A stretch of 64,000 bases of DNA from CBDFHC01 sp965247585 (GTDB lineage: Bacteria > Chloroflexota > Dehalococcoidia > Lucifugimonadales > GCA-2712585): assembly GCA_965247585.1 (NCBI GenBank), contig CBDFHC010000002.1:372001-436000 (forward strand), given 5' to 3'. The position numbers and the translations under genes are program-made. The notes under the pieces are model-generated. The model saw only the letters and a program-made list of their open reading frames with translations, ran no database searches and was not told where the DNA came from. Shown in pieces: positions 8,589-17,193 of the stretch (the stretch's first letter is position 1; every line of letters begins with the position of its first letter).

Positions 8589-8617
8589 TTGAGGGGCCTT
8601 ATAGGCTGATGTATGAT
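8589..8617 (+). promoter_or_regulatory. Promoter of the ThDP-enzyme gene
   Basis: TTGAGG (8589-8594), 17 nt, TATGAT (8612-8617). This would start a message near 8624 with a GGAGGTGA ribosome-binding site at 8638-8645, 4-5 nt before the GTG start at 8650. Confidence 0.55.
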
Positions 8618-8649
8618 GTGGTGAATTTTGCTCCTAGGGAGGTGACATA

Positions 8650-10287
8650 GTGGCCCTGATGAACGGGGGGAAAGCCGTGGTGGAGAGCCTGAAGGTCCAC
8701 GGGGTGGATACGGTGTTTGGCATCATATCCACGCACACTATGTACATCTATGACGCGCTATATGACGAGACGGAGAGTATCCGGTTTGTGGGTGGACGGC
8801 ACGAACATGGGGTGGGCTGCATGGCCGACGGGTATTCCCGTGTGACGGGCAAGCCCGGGGTGTTATTGACCAGCGGCGGCCCTGGAGCGGCGGACAGCAT
8901 GGGGGCCATGGGAGAGGCCTACGCGGCTTCCACCCCGTTGCTACAGTTCACGGCGAACGTGGAACAGCATCTGCTGGAAACGGGAAAGGGCGGGCTTCAT
9001 GACACCAAAGACCAGTTGGGTATGTTCCGGGCCGTAACCGGGTGGAATGCTCGGATTGAAGACTTGGAATCGCTGCCGGACTATTTTCTGGAGGCGTTCC
9101 AACGGTTCAAGACCGGAAGACCAAGGCCAATTGAGTTGGAGATGCCGACAAACCTGTTTCCGCAGCAAGCGGACGTGGAGGTGCTGCCCCCACGGGAGGC
9201 GCCTGCCCAGGCACCGGACCAGACGGAGGTTGAACGAGCCGCGGAAGCGCTGGCCAAGGCGAAAAGGCCGATTATCTGGGTGGGGAACGGTGTGATGCTG
9301 GCCGGGGCCACGGAAGAGCTTCGGACGCTGGCTGAGGCGGTGGGCGCCGCGGTGGTTAGCGGAGTCACGGGTAAAGGAGCGTTCCCAGACGACCATGCGC
9401 TTTCACTGGGGATGGGCGAGTTTGGCAGGGTCCAAGGGAGCAGCCCGCTGGCGGACTTCTATCCCAAGGCAGACCTGGCACTGGTAGTGGGCTGCTCGAT
9501 GCCGCACTATCGAACGGTTGAAGCGGGCATCAAGTTGCCTTCGAATCTTATACAGATTGATATTGATCCTGGGGAGATTGGGAAGAATTACCCGGCGACA
9601 ATTGGGTTGCTGGGAGACGCCAAGGTATCACTACAGCAACTGATCGCGGCGGTGGGGGCAAGGAAGGTTGAACCGAAAGAGGGTTACCAGCGGGATATTG
9701 GGGAAGCCAGGCGGCAAGCATACGAGAGCACGGTGAGCCAGTATCCCAACGAGGTAAAGACGCTGGAAGGGATACGAAGGGTGCTGGCGCGGGACGCCGT
9801 AGTATCGGTGGACGCTACGGTAGCGGCGTACCGGGCGCACAAGTGCCTGCCTATGTACGAACCGCGCACGTATATCGGTCCCAACCAGTGGGTAGGACTT
9901 GGCTTCGGGTTCCCCGGCGGTTTGGGAGCAAAGGTTGGCGTGCCAGACAGGCAGGTAGCGGTGATTACGGGGGACGGGGGGTTCCAGTACAACATCCAGG
10001 AGCTAGGGACGGCGGTACAGTATGGCATTTCGCCGGTGGTGATGGTGTTCAACGACGGCGCATGGGGGGTGCTCAAGGGGGTGCAGCGCAACCTGTTCGA
10101 GGGGAGATACTTCGCCACGGAGCTGCGAAACCCGGACTTTGTAAAGCTGGCGGAGGCCTACGGGGCCAACGGCGTAAGGGTCCAGAACAGGCAAGAGTTG
10201 CTTAGAGCCCTGGAGGAGGGACTGGGATCAGACGTCATCACAGTGATAGACGTGCAGATGCCCAACGGGTTTGGGGCGTTCGAATAG
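8650..10287 (+). CDS. Thiamine-diphosphate enzyme, acetolactate synthase/benzoylformate decarboxylase-like
   Basis: 545 residues in the three-domain order of ThDP enzymes. The N-terminal pyrimidine-binding domain has FVGGRHEHGVGCMADGYSR with the activating Glu52. The central domain (about 195-330) has AKRPIIWVGNGV. The C-terminal domain has the ThDP motif GDGGFQYNIQELGTAVQYG and NDGAWG near residues 441-475. Substrate, and whether it ligates or decarboxylates, cannot be told; no small regulatory subunit is nearby. GTG start with a strong GGAGGTGA site. The divergent PadR gene suggests regulation by an aromatic or keto-acid ligand. Confidence 0.82.
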   Translation: MALMNGGKAVVESLKVHGVDTVFGIISTHTMYIYDALYDETESIRFVGGRHEHGVGCMADGYSRVTGKPGVLLTSGGPGAADSMGAMGEAYAASTPLLQFTANVEQHLLETGKGGLHDTKDQLGMFRAVTGWNARIEDLESLPDYFLEAFQRFKTGRPRPIELEMPTNLFPQQADVEVLPPREAPAQAPDQTEVERAAEALAKAKRPIIWVGNGVMLAGATEELRTLAEAVGAAVVSGVTGKGAFPDDHALSLGMGEFGRVQGSSPLADFYPKADLALVVGCSMPHYRTVEAGIKLPSNLIQIDIDPGEIGKNYPATIGLLGDAKVSLQQLIAAVGARKVEPKEGYQRDIGEARRQAYESTVSQYPNEVKTLEGIRRVLARDAVVSVDATVAAYRAHKCLPMYEPRTYIGPNQWVGLGFGFPGGLGAKVGVPDRQVAVITGDGGFQYNIQELGTAVQYGISPVVMVFNDGAWGVLKGVQRNLFEGRYFATELRNPDFVKLAEAYGANGVRVQNRQELLRALEEGLGSDVITVIDVQMPNGFGAFE

Positions 10288-10362
10288 GCCACCAACTAGG
10301 CGCGCGCGGCGATTAGGCGGCGCCTGGGCGCTAGAGGGGCCATTGAGCCTGATGGAAGTAGT

Positions 10363-11544
10363 CTAGGGTCCTACGTGCCGGCCTTCCTGAAAGACGGCCC
10401 ATACGTTTTTCAAGGCGCCAGGGTCCGAATACGGATCACCGTCTATCAGCACCATGTCAGCGCGTTTGCCCACTTCTACCGAGCCGGTCAGGTCCTGGAT
10501 GCCCAGAAGGTCTGCCGCCAGCCTGGTTGATGCTTCCAACGCGCCGGACGGACTCATGCCGGCGTGAACCATAAGCTGGACCTCCCGGGCAATATCACCG
10601 TGGCGGGCGAAGGAGCCCCCGGAATCGGTGCCGGTGGCGATCTTGACGCCGGCGCTGAGCGCCCGTTTGAAGCTAGCGATGGAGTTCTCTTTGCGCTCGT
10701 CGTTTTGCGCCATCTGATCCCTAGGGGAGTCCAGCATGGCGCCGACGCGCTCCCGGGCGTCCCAAGTGGACATGGTGGGAACGAAGTAAGTACCCTTCTG
10801 GGCCATTAGCTGGACCGTATCATCGTCCAGGTAGGTGCCGTGCTCCAGGGAGTCTATGCCGGCCTCCACGGCCTGCCGGCTGCCCTCATAGCCCACACAG
10901 TGGGCGGCAATTTTCAGACCGGCGTCGTGGGCGGCGCGGACGGCGACATCCAATGCCTCAGAGCCCAGGCTGCCGAACTGCTCCCCGTTGGGGCCAAAGC
11001 CGGTGGCACCGACCTTGACGAGCCCGGCGCCTTTTTCTATCTGTTCTTTGATGGCGATAAGAAGCTCTTCCGGGTTCTGGGTCAGGCGAGTCAAGCCGGC
11101 GGGCCAGGTGCCGGGGAACTGGAACCACTCACCGGAGGCGATGATCCGGGGTCCCAGGATGGAGCCGTTGGCGGTGCCCTCGGCGATGCTGATGTTGATG
11201 CCGAAGCGTGCGCCCACGTCTCTGGCCGAGGTGACGCCGGACATGAGCGACCGGCGGCAGTTGCCCACGGCCTTGAGGGTGAATGCCTCCGGAGTGTCGT
11301 TGAGCAGGCGGTCCATGGCGTCAGGACCGCCATTGCCGGTGAAGTGCTCGTGACAGTCGATCATTCCCGGGATAAGGGTGAGACCCTCGCCGTTGATCTC
11401 GTGGCGGTGCTGGCGGACCCTGGGCCGGGATGGGCCGGACCCAATCCAGCTTATCGCTCCGTTGGTGGCCTCCACGGTAACTCTGGACACCGGAGCGACG
11501 CCGGTACCATCGATTAGCCTGACGTTGCGGATGAGCAGGTCCAT
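10363..11544 (-). CDS. Amidohydrolase (imidazolonepropionase/prolidase-like)
   Basis: 393 residues. Metal-site motifs are visible: GMIDCHEHF (HxH), VKVGATGFGPNG (lysine site), IAAHCVGYEG and SLEHGTYLDDD (the two later His), and ATGTDSGGSFARHGD (Asp). The C-terminal KRADMVLIDGDPY closes the composite beta-sandwich. This pattern fits Xaa-Pro dipeptidase/imidazolonepropionase-type amidohydrolases. The ATG is preceded by AGGAGGAAACC. It is convergent with the ThDP gene and divergent from a VOC gene. Substrate unknown. Confidence 0.83.
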   Translation of the reverse strand: MDLLIRNVRLIDGTGVAPVSRVTVEATNGAISWIGSGPSRPRVRQHRHEINGEGLTLIPGMIDCHEHFTGNGGPDAMDRLLNDTPEAFTLKAVGNCRRSLMSGVTSARDVGARFGINISIAEGTANGSILGPRIIASGEWFQFPGTWPAGLTRLTQNPEELLIAIKEQIEKGAGLVKVGATGFGPNGEQFGSLGSEALDVAVRAAHDAGLKIAAHCVGYEGSRQAVEAGIDSLEHGTYLDDDTVQLMAQKGTYFVPTMSTWDARERVGAMLDSPRDQMAQNDERKENSIASFKRALSAGVKIATGTDSGGSFARHGDIAREVQLMVHAGMSPSGALEASTRLAADLLGIQDLTGSVEVGKRADMVLIDGDPYSDPGALKNVWAVFQEGRHVGP

Positions 11545-11687
11545 GGTTTCCTCCTAGCCCGGGAGCGGTTGAGGGCGAGATTAGCACCGCAGGAAGATGG
11601 GGTCAACGCGATTTGACGGCCCACGGCGCCAGCTTTAGCATCACGGCTTGGGCCGGAAATTCGAGAACGCTGAGCCGAGGTGCCACC

Positions 11688-12080
11688 GTGACAAGCTCAC
11701 CACCCGCCATTGAGCAACAGATAACGTTTCTGTACACCCAGGACTTGGAAGCCACTACGCCTTTTTACGAGGAGGTGCTCCGGCTGAAGCCGGTGCTGGA
11801 ACACACGCAGTGCCGGGTCTACCGGGTCACAAGAGACAGCTTCCTGGGCATCTGTTTCGCCCGGGCAGGGCGCTACGTAGAGCCTAAAGGTGTGGTTTAT
11901 ACCTTTGTGACATCGGACGTGGACGGGTGGCACCAGTGGCTGAGCGGACACAACCTGCCGGAGTTAGGCCAGGTAAAAAAAGGCGAAGTAACCCACGCTT
12001 TCTTTGTGCGTGACCCTAACGGGTACATCTTGGAGTTCCAGTCGTTCGTGACGCCAGAGTGGCCGCCGGTGGACAGGTGA
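11688..12080 (+). CDS. VOC (glyoxalase/bleomycin resistance) family protein
   Basis: About 130 residues forming one pair of beta-alpha-beta-beta-beta modules: QQITFLYTQDLEATTPFYEE, SFLGICFARAG, VVYTFVTSDVDGWHQWL, HAFFVRDPNGYILEFQSF. The last block carries the typical Glu metal ligand (LEFQSF). GTG at 11688 (VTSSPP) is preferred over the ATG at 11613 since the extra 25 residues are unlike the family and GCCGAGG lies upstream. Function could be a dioxygenase, an isomerase or a resistance protein; no specific call. Confidence 0.75.
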   Translation: MTSSPPAIEQQITFLYTQDLEATTPFYEEVLRLKPVLEHTQCRVYRVTRDSFLGICFARAGRYVEPKGVVYTFVTSDVDGWHQWLSGHNLPELGQVKKGEVTHAFFVRDPNGYILEFQSFVTPEWPPVDR

Positions 12081-12214
12081 CAGTAGCAAATGACGGGGTT
12101 ATTGCGACGCCGACCAGCTTTACGGCGCGTGGGCTAGGTCGTAACCTGAGTCTGGGTCCGGCGGACGCTGGCTAGGCGTCAAAAAGAACCGAGCGGCTGT
12201 AAAAGGGGAGAGAA

Positions 12215-13264
12215 GTGGACTTCGGGACGTTTATGGAGTTCGGGTGCAAGCGAGAGCTGCCAACACCGGAGGCATTTCAGCAATCGTTCGCGCACGCGCT
12301 GCTGGCGGAAGAGCTTGGAATGGACACGGCATGGCTGTCCGAGCATCATTTCGAGCCGGCCCGGTCGGTGATTTCGGCGCAGCTAGTGGCGGGATCGGTT
12401 CTGGCCGCTAAAACCGAGCGCATAAAAATCGGTACGGCGGTGCACGTGCTGCCACTGGGCCACCCGCTGCGCATAGCGGAGGAGGTGGCGACGCTGGACC
12501 ACCTGACCAAGGGGAGGCTTCTCTTCGGGGTGGGACGGAGCGCCATGCCGGACGAATTTAACTCTTACAACATCCCGTTGGAGGAGAGTCGCGCCAGGTT
12601 CATGGAGTACTTCGACGTCATTTTAGGCGCCTGGACCCAGGAGAGCTTTTCCTACCGAGGGAGCTTCTATTCCTTTGAGGACGTGCGGCTGGTGCCGAAG
12701 CCGTACCAGTCGCCGCATCCGCCAATTCGAATTGCCGCCGGCAGCCCCGAAACGTATGAGTTGGCAGGCCGGATGGGAATGCCGATATTCGCAGCCTTAA
12801 GACAAACGGGTCTGACGGCGGTTACGGGATATGTCAAGGAATACAAGAGGGCGTGGCGCCAGATGGGCCATGCCGGAGAGCCTGACATCTTCTTACGAGT
12901 ACCAGTATACGTGGCGGAGAGCGATGAGAGGGCGAGGGAGGAAGCAGAGGAGAGCTTCATGGCCCAGTACCGACGGCTAGGGAGGCTGATCTCTGATTCA
13001 GCGACAATCCGGGGGGCCGACCTCCGGGAGCAACGGGTCGACAGGGGGTCTGGGCTAACGACGGTGACGTGGAAAGAGGCGCTGTCCGAAAAGGTGGTAG
13101 TGGGGACGCCGGGAAGGGTGGTGGAGCGTCTTCACGAGATGAAGGAGGCGCTGGACCTGAGCGGTGTGGCAATGGAGCTGAACGCGGGGGAGCTAATGGC
13201 GGAGGAGCAAGTAAACGCCTCGCTGCGGTTGCTGTGCGAGAAGGTGCTGCCGGCCTTCAAGTAA
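12215..13264 (+). CDS. LLM-class flavin-dependent oxidoreductase (LuxA-like)
   Basis: 349 residues. Recognisable marks: MDFGTFMEFGCKRELPTPEA, DTAWLSEHHFEPARSV (the EHHF motif of bacterial luciferase-like proteins), IKIGTAVHVLPLGHPLRIAEE, VATLDHLTKGRLLFGVGRS and KPYQSPHPPIRIAAGSPETY. The EHHF motif places it in the FMN-dependent luciferase-like group rather than the F420 one. GTG start with GGGGAGAG before it. No partner flavin reductase is seen here. Likely oxidises or desulfonates an unknown organic substrate. Confidence 0.85.
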   Translation: MDFGTFMEFGCKRELPTPEAFQQSFAHALLAEELGMDTAWLSEHHFEPARSVISAQLVAGSVLAAKTERIKIGTAVHVLPLGHPLRIAEEVATLDHLTKGRLLFGVGRSAMPDEFNSYNIPLEESRARFMEYFDVILGAWTQESFSYRGSFYSFEDVRLVPKPYQSPHPPIRIAAGSPETYELAGRMGMPIFAALRQTGLTAVTGYVKEYKRAWRQMGHAGEPDIFLRVPVYVAESDERAREEAEESFMAQYRRLGRLISDSATIRGADLREQRVDRGSGLTTVTWKEALSEKVVVGTPGRVVERLHEMKEALDLSGVAMELNAGELMAEEQVNASLRLLCEKVLPAFK

Positions 13265-13292
13265 CGCCGGGCGTACGGGTGTTGGCGTGGCG

Positions 13293-14555
13293 CTAGTGGT
13301 GACTGTCCTGGGACGGTCCTCTAGAGGGCCGTGGCATTGGCACCATAGCCAGGACTACAGCGGAAAGGGCGAAGAGGGAGGCGGCGTAGTAGAAGGCGGC
13401 GTCAATGCTAATCCCATGGTAAAGGGCGCCGGCGATTACGGGAGAGGCGGCGGCCAGAGCGAAGCGGGAGAAGGAGAGTATGCCCATGGTAGTGGTGGCG
13501 ACTTCGTGGCCGACGATGTCCAGCGCCGCGGCGGTGAGGATGGGCTGATCGCTATATAGAAAGAGGCCCATCAGAATTAGAATCAGGATCAGGGCCGGCC
13601 CTTCGCCATAGCTGACGAGAAGGAGGGTGATGCCGCAGAGGAACACGAGGGCGGGCACCAGGACCAGCTTTCGGCCTATGATGTCTGAGATGTAGCCCAT
13701 GGTAGGAGTGGCCACGATACCGATGGCCACCAAAAGTCCAAAGTGCCAGCCTCGCTCCGCCTTACTGAGGAGGGCCACCTCGTCCAGGTAGAAGGGGAGA
13801 AAGGTGATTAAGGCCAAGAAGGCCATCCCCCGGAGACCTTCCACCAAGGTGATGCCCAAGAGGGGACGGTTTTTCACCAATCGTCTTGCCAGGACAAGCT
13901 GGATGCGGATATTAGTGCTGGGAGTGTCAGAGTAGCCGGAGCGACCAATGTCTCGAAAGGCCCAGAAGACGACGAGGGCCAAGAGAAGGGGCACCACGGC
14001 ATAAATGCTGAGGATTCCACGCCAGCTAAGGGCGCCGAGTAGAACGCCGGTAACCACGGGGCCAAGGGCGTCACCGATGTTGCCGCCTATGCCATGAAAT
14101 GAAAGAGCGGTGCCTTTGCGGTGGGAGAAGTGGTGGGACAGGGACGCCATGGCCGGCAGGTGCCAGATGGAAGAGGCAACGGAGGCGATGATTATTCCCA
14201 GGAGGAGGACCCAGTAGGAAGGGAAAGCGCCCATTATCAGCCAACCCAGGCCGAAGCCGCCCATGCAGAGGGCTAGAACCAGTCCCCAGTGGCGGCGGAA
14301 CACATCTGCCACAACGCCACCGGGCAAGGTCACAACGCCGGAAGAGAGTTCCCTAGTGGTGGCGATGGCGCCAACGCCAATCTCGGAGAGGCTGAATGCG
14401 GCCTTCACCTCCGGGAGCATGACGATAAAGCTTTGATTGAACCAGTGGAAGACGGTGTGGCCGCCGGTGAGGCCGGAGATGATGAAGCCGCCGGTCCGTC
14501 TTAGACCGGTGCGATGCTGGGCCGGGGCTTCAGGATGGTGAGCTGGTTCGTGCAT
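13293..14555 (-). CDS. MFS transporter
   Basis: 420 residues with about 12 hydrophobic segments. The cytoplasmic loop between TM2 and TM3 reads GVVADVFRRHWGLV, and a matching one after TM8 reads GYISDIIGRKLVLV, the classic D-x-x-G-R-R pattern of the major facilitator superfamily. GIGGNIGDALGPVVTG resembles motif C of antiporters. The N-terminus is His/Pro-rich and cytosolic. It is convergent with the preceding luciferase-like gene. Substrate unknown; probably uptake or efflux of an organic acid or drug. Confidence 0.85.
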   Translation of the reverse strand: MHEPAHHPEAPAQHRTGLRRTGGFIISGLTGGHTVFHWFNQSFIVMLPEVKAAFSLSEIGVGAIATTRELSSGVVTLPGGVVADVFRRHWGLVLALCMGGFGLGWLIMGAFPSYWVLLLGIIIASVASSIWHLPAMASLSHHFSHRKGTALSFHGIGGNIGDALGPVVTGVLLGALSWRGILSIYAVVPLLLALVVFWAFRDIGRSGYSDTPSTNIRIQLVLARRLVKNRPLLGITLVEGLRGMAFLALITFLPFYLDEVALLSKAERGWHFGLLVAIGIVATPTMGYISDIIGRKLVLVPALVFLCGITLLLVSYGEGPALILILILMGLFLYSDQPILTAAALDIVGHEVATTTMGILSFSRFALAAASPVIAGALYHGISIDAAFYYAASLFALSAVVLAMVPMPRPSRGPSQDSHH

Positions 14556-14792
14556 TAGTGACCTAGAGGTCCGGCAGGCTGGAGAGACCGCAAGCTACCG
14601 CCGGGACCGCTGTTATTATGTCCCAGAGGGTGGCGTTGTCAACCAGCGTGTGGGCCGGTTGCCCCGGGATATGCCTCCCGGTGAATCAAGGTCTGGGCCG
14701 ATTGATGCCGGGGGAGAGCGCCGCTGGTAGAATAGGCCGGACGACCGGCAGGACTGGTTCTAAGCCGCAACGTGGTTTGAGGATGGTAAAGG

Positions 14793-15824
14793 ATGGCGAC
14801 GCTGACCACCGGAGTGCTATTTCTGAACGACCTTCCGGTAAAAGAGCTGGCCGAGATGGCCCGCCGGGTTGAGGAATGGGGTTACGATAACCTGTGGTTG
14901 GCGGATGAACGATTTTTCCGGGAGGTGTACGCCTGTCTGACCGTCTGCGCACACTCCACCAGCCGGATAAAGCTTGGGACGTGCGTGATCGACCCGTATA
15001 CGCGGCACCCGGCGTTAACGGCGATGGCTATAGCCACGGTGGATGAGATAAGCGGGGGCAGGGCGGTGCTGGGGATAGGGGCGGGGATCTCCGGGTTTGC
15101 GGCGTTGGAGATTGAGTGGAAGCGCCCGGCGCTGGCACTGCGAGAGTCGGTGGAGCTAATACGGGCGCTGCTGAAGGGCGGAAAGGTAGACTACCACGGC
15201 GAGATGGTGCGCTTCTTCGACGGTGAATTGAATTTCAAGCCGGTCCGAACGGAGATACCAATCTATATAGCCAGCAACTCGCCCATGGGGCTGCGAGCGG
15301 CGGGGCGGGTGGCGGACGGCGTGATATCGTCAAGCTGCGCCAACGAGGCCACGGTAGACTACATCAAGGGGCAGGTCTCCAAAGGGGCGTCCAGGGCAGG
15401 GCGGAACGCGTCAGACATTGAGGTGGTGGCAAGGCTCAATAGCTGCATTTCGCCGGACGGTGAGGGGGCGCGAGGAGCGGTGCGACGGGGTGTGGTGCAA
15501 ACGCTGATCACCTATACCGGGTTTGCCATAGAGTCCGGCGTGGTGTTTCCGGAGCCGCTGAAAAGGACGCTGGAAGAAACCGGCTACACCCACGACCCAG
15601 CGACGCTGGACGCCATAGCCCGCGAGTTACCGGAGGAATTCATTGACATTTTTACCCTGGCGGGCACGGCGGAAGAGGTGACGGAGCGAGTGGTGAAGCT
15701 GGCGAATCGGGGGGTGACGCACGTGATGGTGCGGCCAGTGGCGCCGCCGGGCGGGGTTGCCCGGGACACGCTGGAGGCTTTCGCGAAACAGGTGATGCCG
15801 GAGGTACGGCGGCGTCAAGATTAG
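14793..15824 (+). CDS. LLM-class F420-dependent oxidoreductase (Mer-like)
   Basis: 343 residues. Marks: VEEWGYDNLWLADERFFREV, IKLGTCVIDPYTRHPAL, VDEISGGRAVLGIGAGISGF, FKPVRTEIPIYIASNSPMGL and DGVISSSCA. The Mer-like IDPYTRHP block is typical for F420-dependent luciferase-fold oxidoreductases such as methylene-H4MPT reductase homologues, though the substrate is unknown. The ATG at 14793 has only a weak AAGG site; an extended -10 (TGGTAGAAT) ends at 14733. It is the third luciferase-like paralogue here, and only distantly similar to the other two. Confidence 0.83.
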   Translation: MATLTTGVLFLNDLPVKELAEMARRVEEWGYDNLWLADERFFREVYACLTVCAHSTSRIKLGTCVIDPYTRHPALTAMAIATVDEISGGRAVLGIGAGISGFAALEIEWKRPALALRESVELIRALLKGGKVDYHGEMVRFFDGELNFKPVRTEIPIYIASNSPMGLRAAGRVADGVISSSCANEATVDYIKGQVSKGASRAGRNASDIEVVARLNSCISPDGEGARGAVRRGVVQTLITYTGFAIESGVVFPEPLKRTLEETGYTHDPATLDAIARELPEEFIDIFTLAGTAEEVTERVVKLANRGVTHVMVRPVAPPGGVARDTLEAFAKQVMPEVRRRQD

Positions 15825-15963
15825 CGACGCCCCGTTGTCCGGCAACGGCGGGACGGCGGATGGGGAACCGGTGCCGATTGGAAGTGAACGAGGTCACTTT
15901 GACAACCCGCCATTGCTGAATTAACTTTAGACCCTAGTATTCTGCGCTGTAGGGGGTGTGCCC

Positions 15964-17064
15964 ATGAAGGGTCGGGTAGTGGTGTGCCGAGAAACGGGAA
16001 AGCCCTTTGAGATAGATGAGTATGATGTTCCCGCTGTGGAGCCCGGAGCAGTGCTGCTGCGCATGGCCCAGGCGGGCATTTGTGGCTCCGACCTGCACGT
16101 GTGGAGGGGCGAAACGGCCAACCGGGCGCTGCCGCCGAACGGCCGGGTGATGGGGCATGAGGGCTTCGGCGTGGTGGAGGAGTTGGGCGAGGGGGTTACG
16201 GGGGACTCGCTGGGGGTCCCGCTTTCGGTGGGAGACAGGGTGATCCATTCCGCGGTGCACCCCTGCTATAAGTGCCATATGTGCCTCAGGGGAGAGACGA
16301 ACCACTGCGCTGCCAGGGCCTACCCGGAGGCGGGAATTCATCCGTACTTTACCGGCACGTATTGCGACTACATGTATATGCGGCCGCGACATCCAATATT
16401 CCGGGTGCCGGACGAGGTGCCGGACGACGTGCTGGCGCCGGTTAATTGCGCCATGGGCACGGTTACACAGGGACTCATCTCAGCAGGGGCAGGTCAAGGG
16501 ATGTCAGTGGTGGTGCAAGGGGCCGGTGGGCTGGGGCAGATGGCCACGGCGATAGCCAAGGACATGGGCGCGGACCAGGTGATAGTGCTGGACCGTCTGG
16601 AGAACCGGCTCACCCTGGCGGAGGAATTCGGTGCGGACCACACGATCAACATTGAGGAGTACAACACGCCGGAGGCCCGGATAGACAGGGTGTGGGAGCT
16701 GACGCGGGGCCGGGGCGCCGACATTGTAATGGAGCTGGTGGGGCGGGCGGAGCTGTTGGGTGAAGGCATCCAGATGTTGAGCAACGGGGGAACGTTCATA
16801 GAGATCGGCAACATAGTGCCAGGGCCCACGGTGGCTATTGACCCCTCGATCTTGTTGCGAGGGAAGCGAATCATAGGGTCCATGATGTACCAGCCCCACT
16901 TGATTCCAAGGATACTGGACTTTGTGGTGCGGAACCTGGACCGCCGGCCGTTTGAGAAGATGATCTCTCACAAGTATAAGCTGGGCGACGTGAACGAGGT
17001 GTTCCCCAAGGCGGAATGGTTCCAGCGGGAGACCCCGGTCACACGGGCGGTGCTGGTGCCGTAG
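15964..17064 (+). CDS. Zinc-dependent alcohol dehydrogenase (MDR family)
   Basis: 366 residues from ATG 15964, which has AGGGGG 7 nt upstream; a GTG at 15958 is less likely. The catalytic zinc site is visible as GICGSDLHVW (Cys40) and GHEGFG (His65, Glu66). The structural zinc site has Cys101, Cys104, Cys107 and Cys115 (CYKCHMC then NHC). The Rossmann motif VVQGAGGLGQMATAIA and ADQVIVLDR suggest NAD use. This is a medium-chain dehydrogenase of the threonine/sorbitol dehydrogenase type; the substrate is not certain. Followed by the hydantoinase block. Confidence 0.88.
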   Translation: MKGRVVVCRETGKPFEIDEYDVPAVEPGAVLLRMAQAGICGSDLHVWRGETANRALPPNGRVMGHEGFGVVEELGEGVTGDSLGVPLSVGDRVIHSAVHPCYKCHMCLRGETNHCAARAYPEAGIHPYFTGTYCDYMYMRPRHPIFRVPDEVPDDVLAPVNCAMGTVTQGLISAGAGQGMSVVVQGAGGLGQMATAIAKDMGADQVIVLDRLENRLTLAEEFGADHTINIEEYNTPEARIDRVWELTRGRGADIVMELVGRAELLGEGIQMLSNGGTFIEIGNIVPGPTVAIDPSILLRGKRIIGSMMYQPHLIPRILDFVVRNLDRRPFEKMISHKYKLGDVNEVFPKAEWFQRETPVTRAVLVP

Positions 17065-17193
17065 GTTTTACCGGGGCCACAGCACAAGGTTGCCACGGGG
17101 TCTGGGGTGGGGAACCGTCCTCGGTAGGGGAAAAGCGAAAATGATCGCCGTCATGGGCATGGCGACGGTGTTCATAAGGACCAGGGAGCGCAA

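Noticed and set aside
10299..10340. GC-rich hairpin after the ThDP gene
   Set aside because: AGGCGC/GCGCCT pairing with a large loop and no T-run; not good enough for a terminator.
12081..12214. Possible tRNA or small RNA in the gap before the second luciferase-like gene
   Set aside because: No cloverleaf with acceptor stem and anticodon arm could be drawn.
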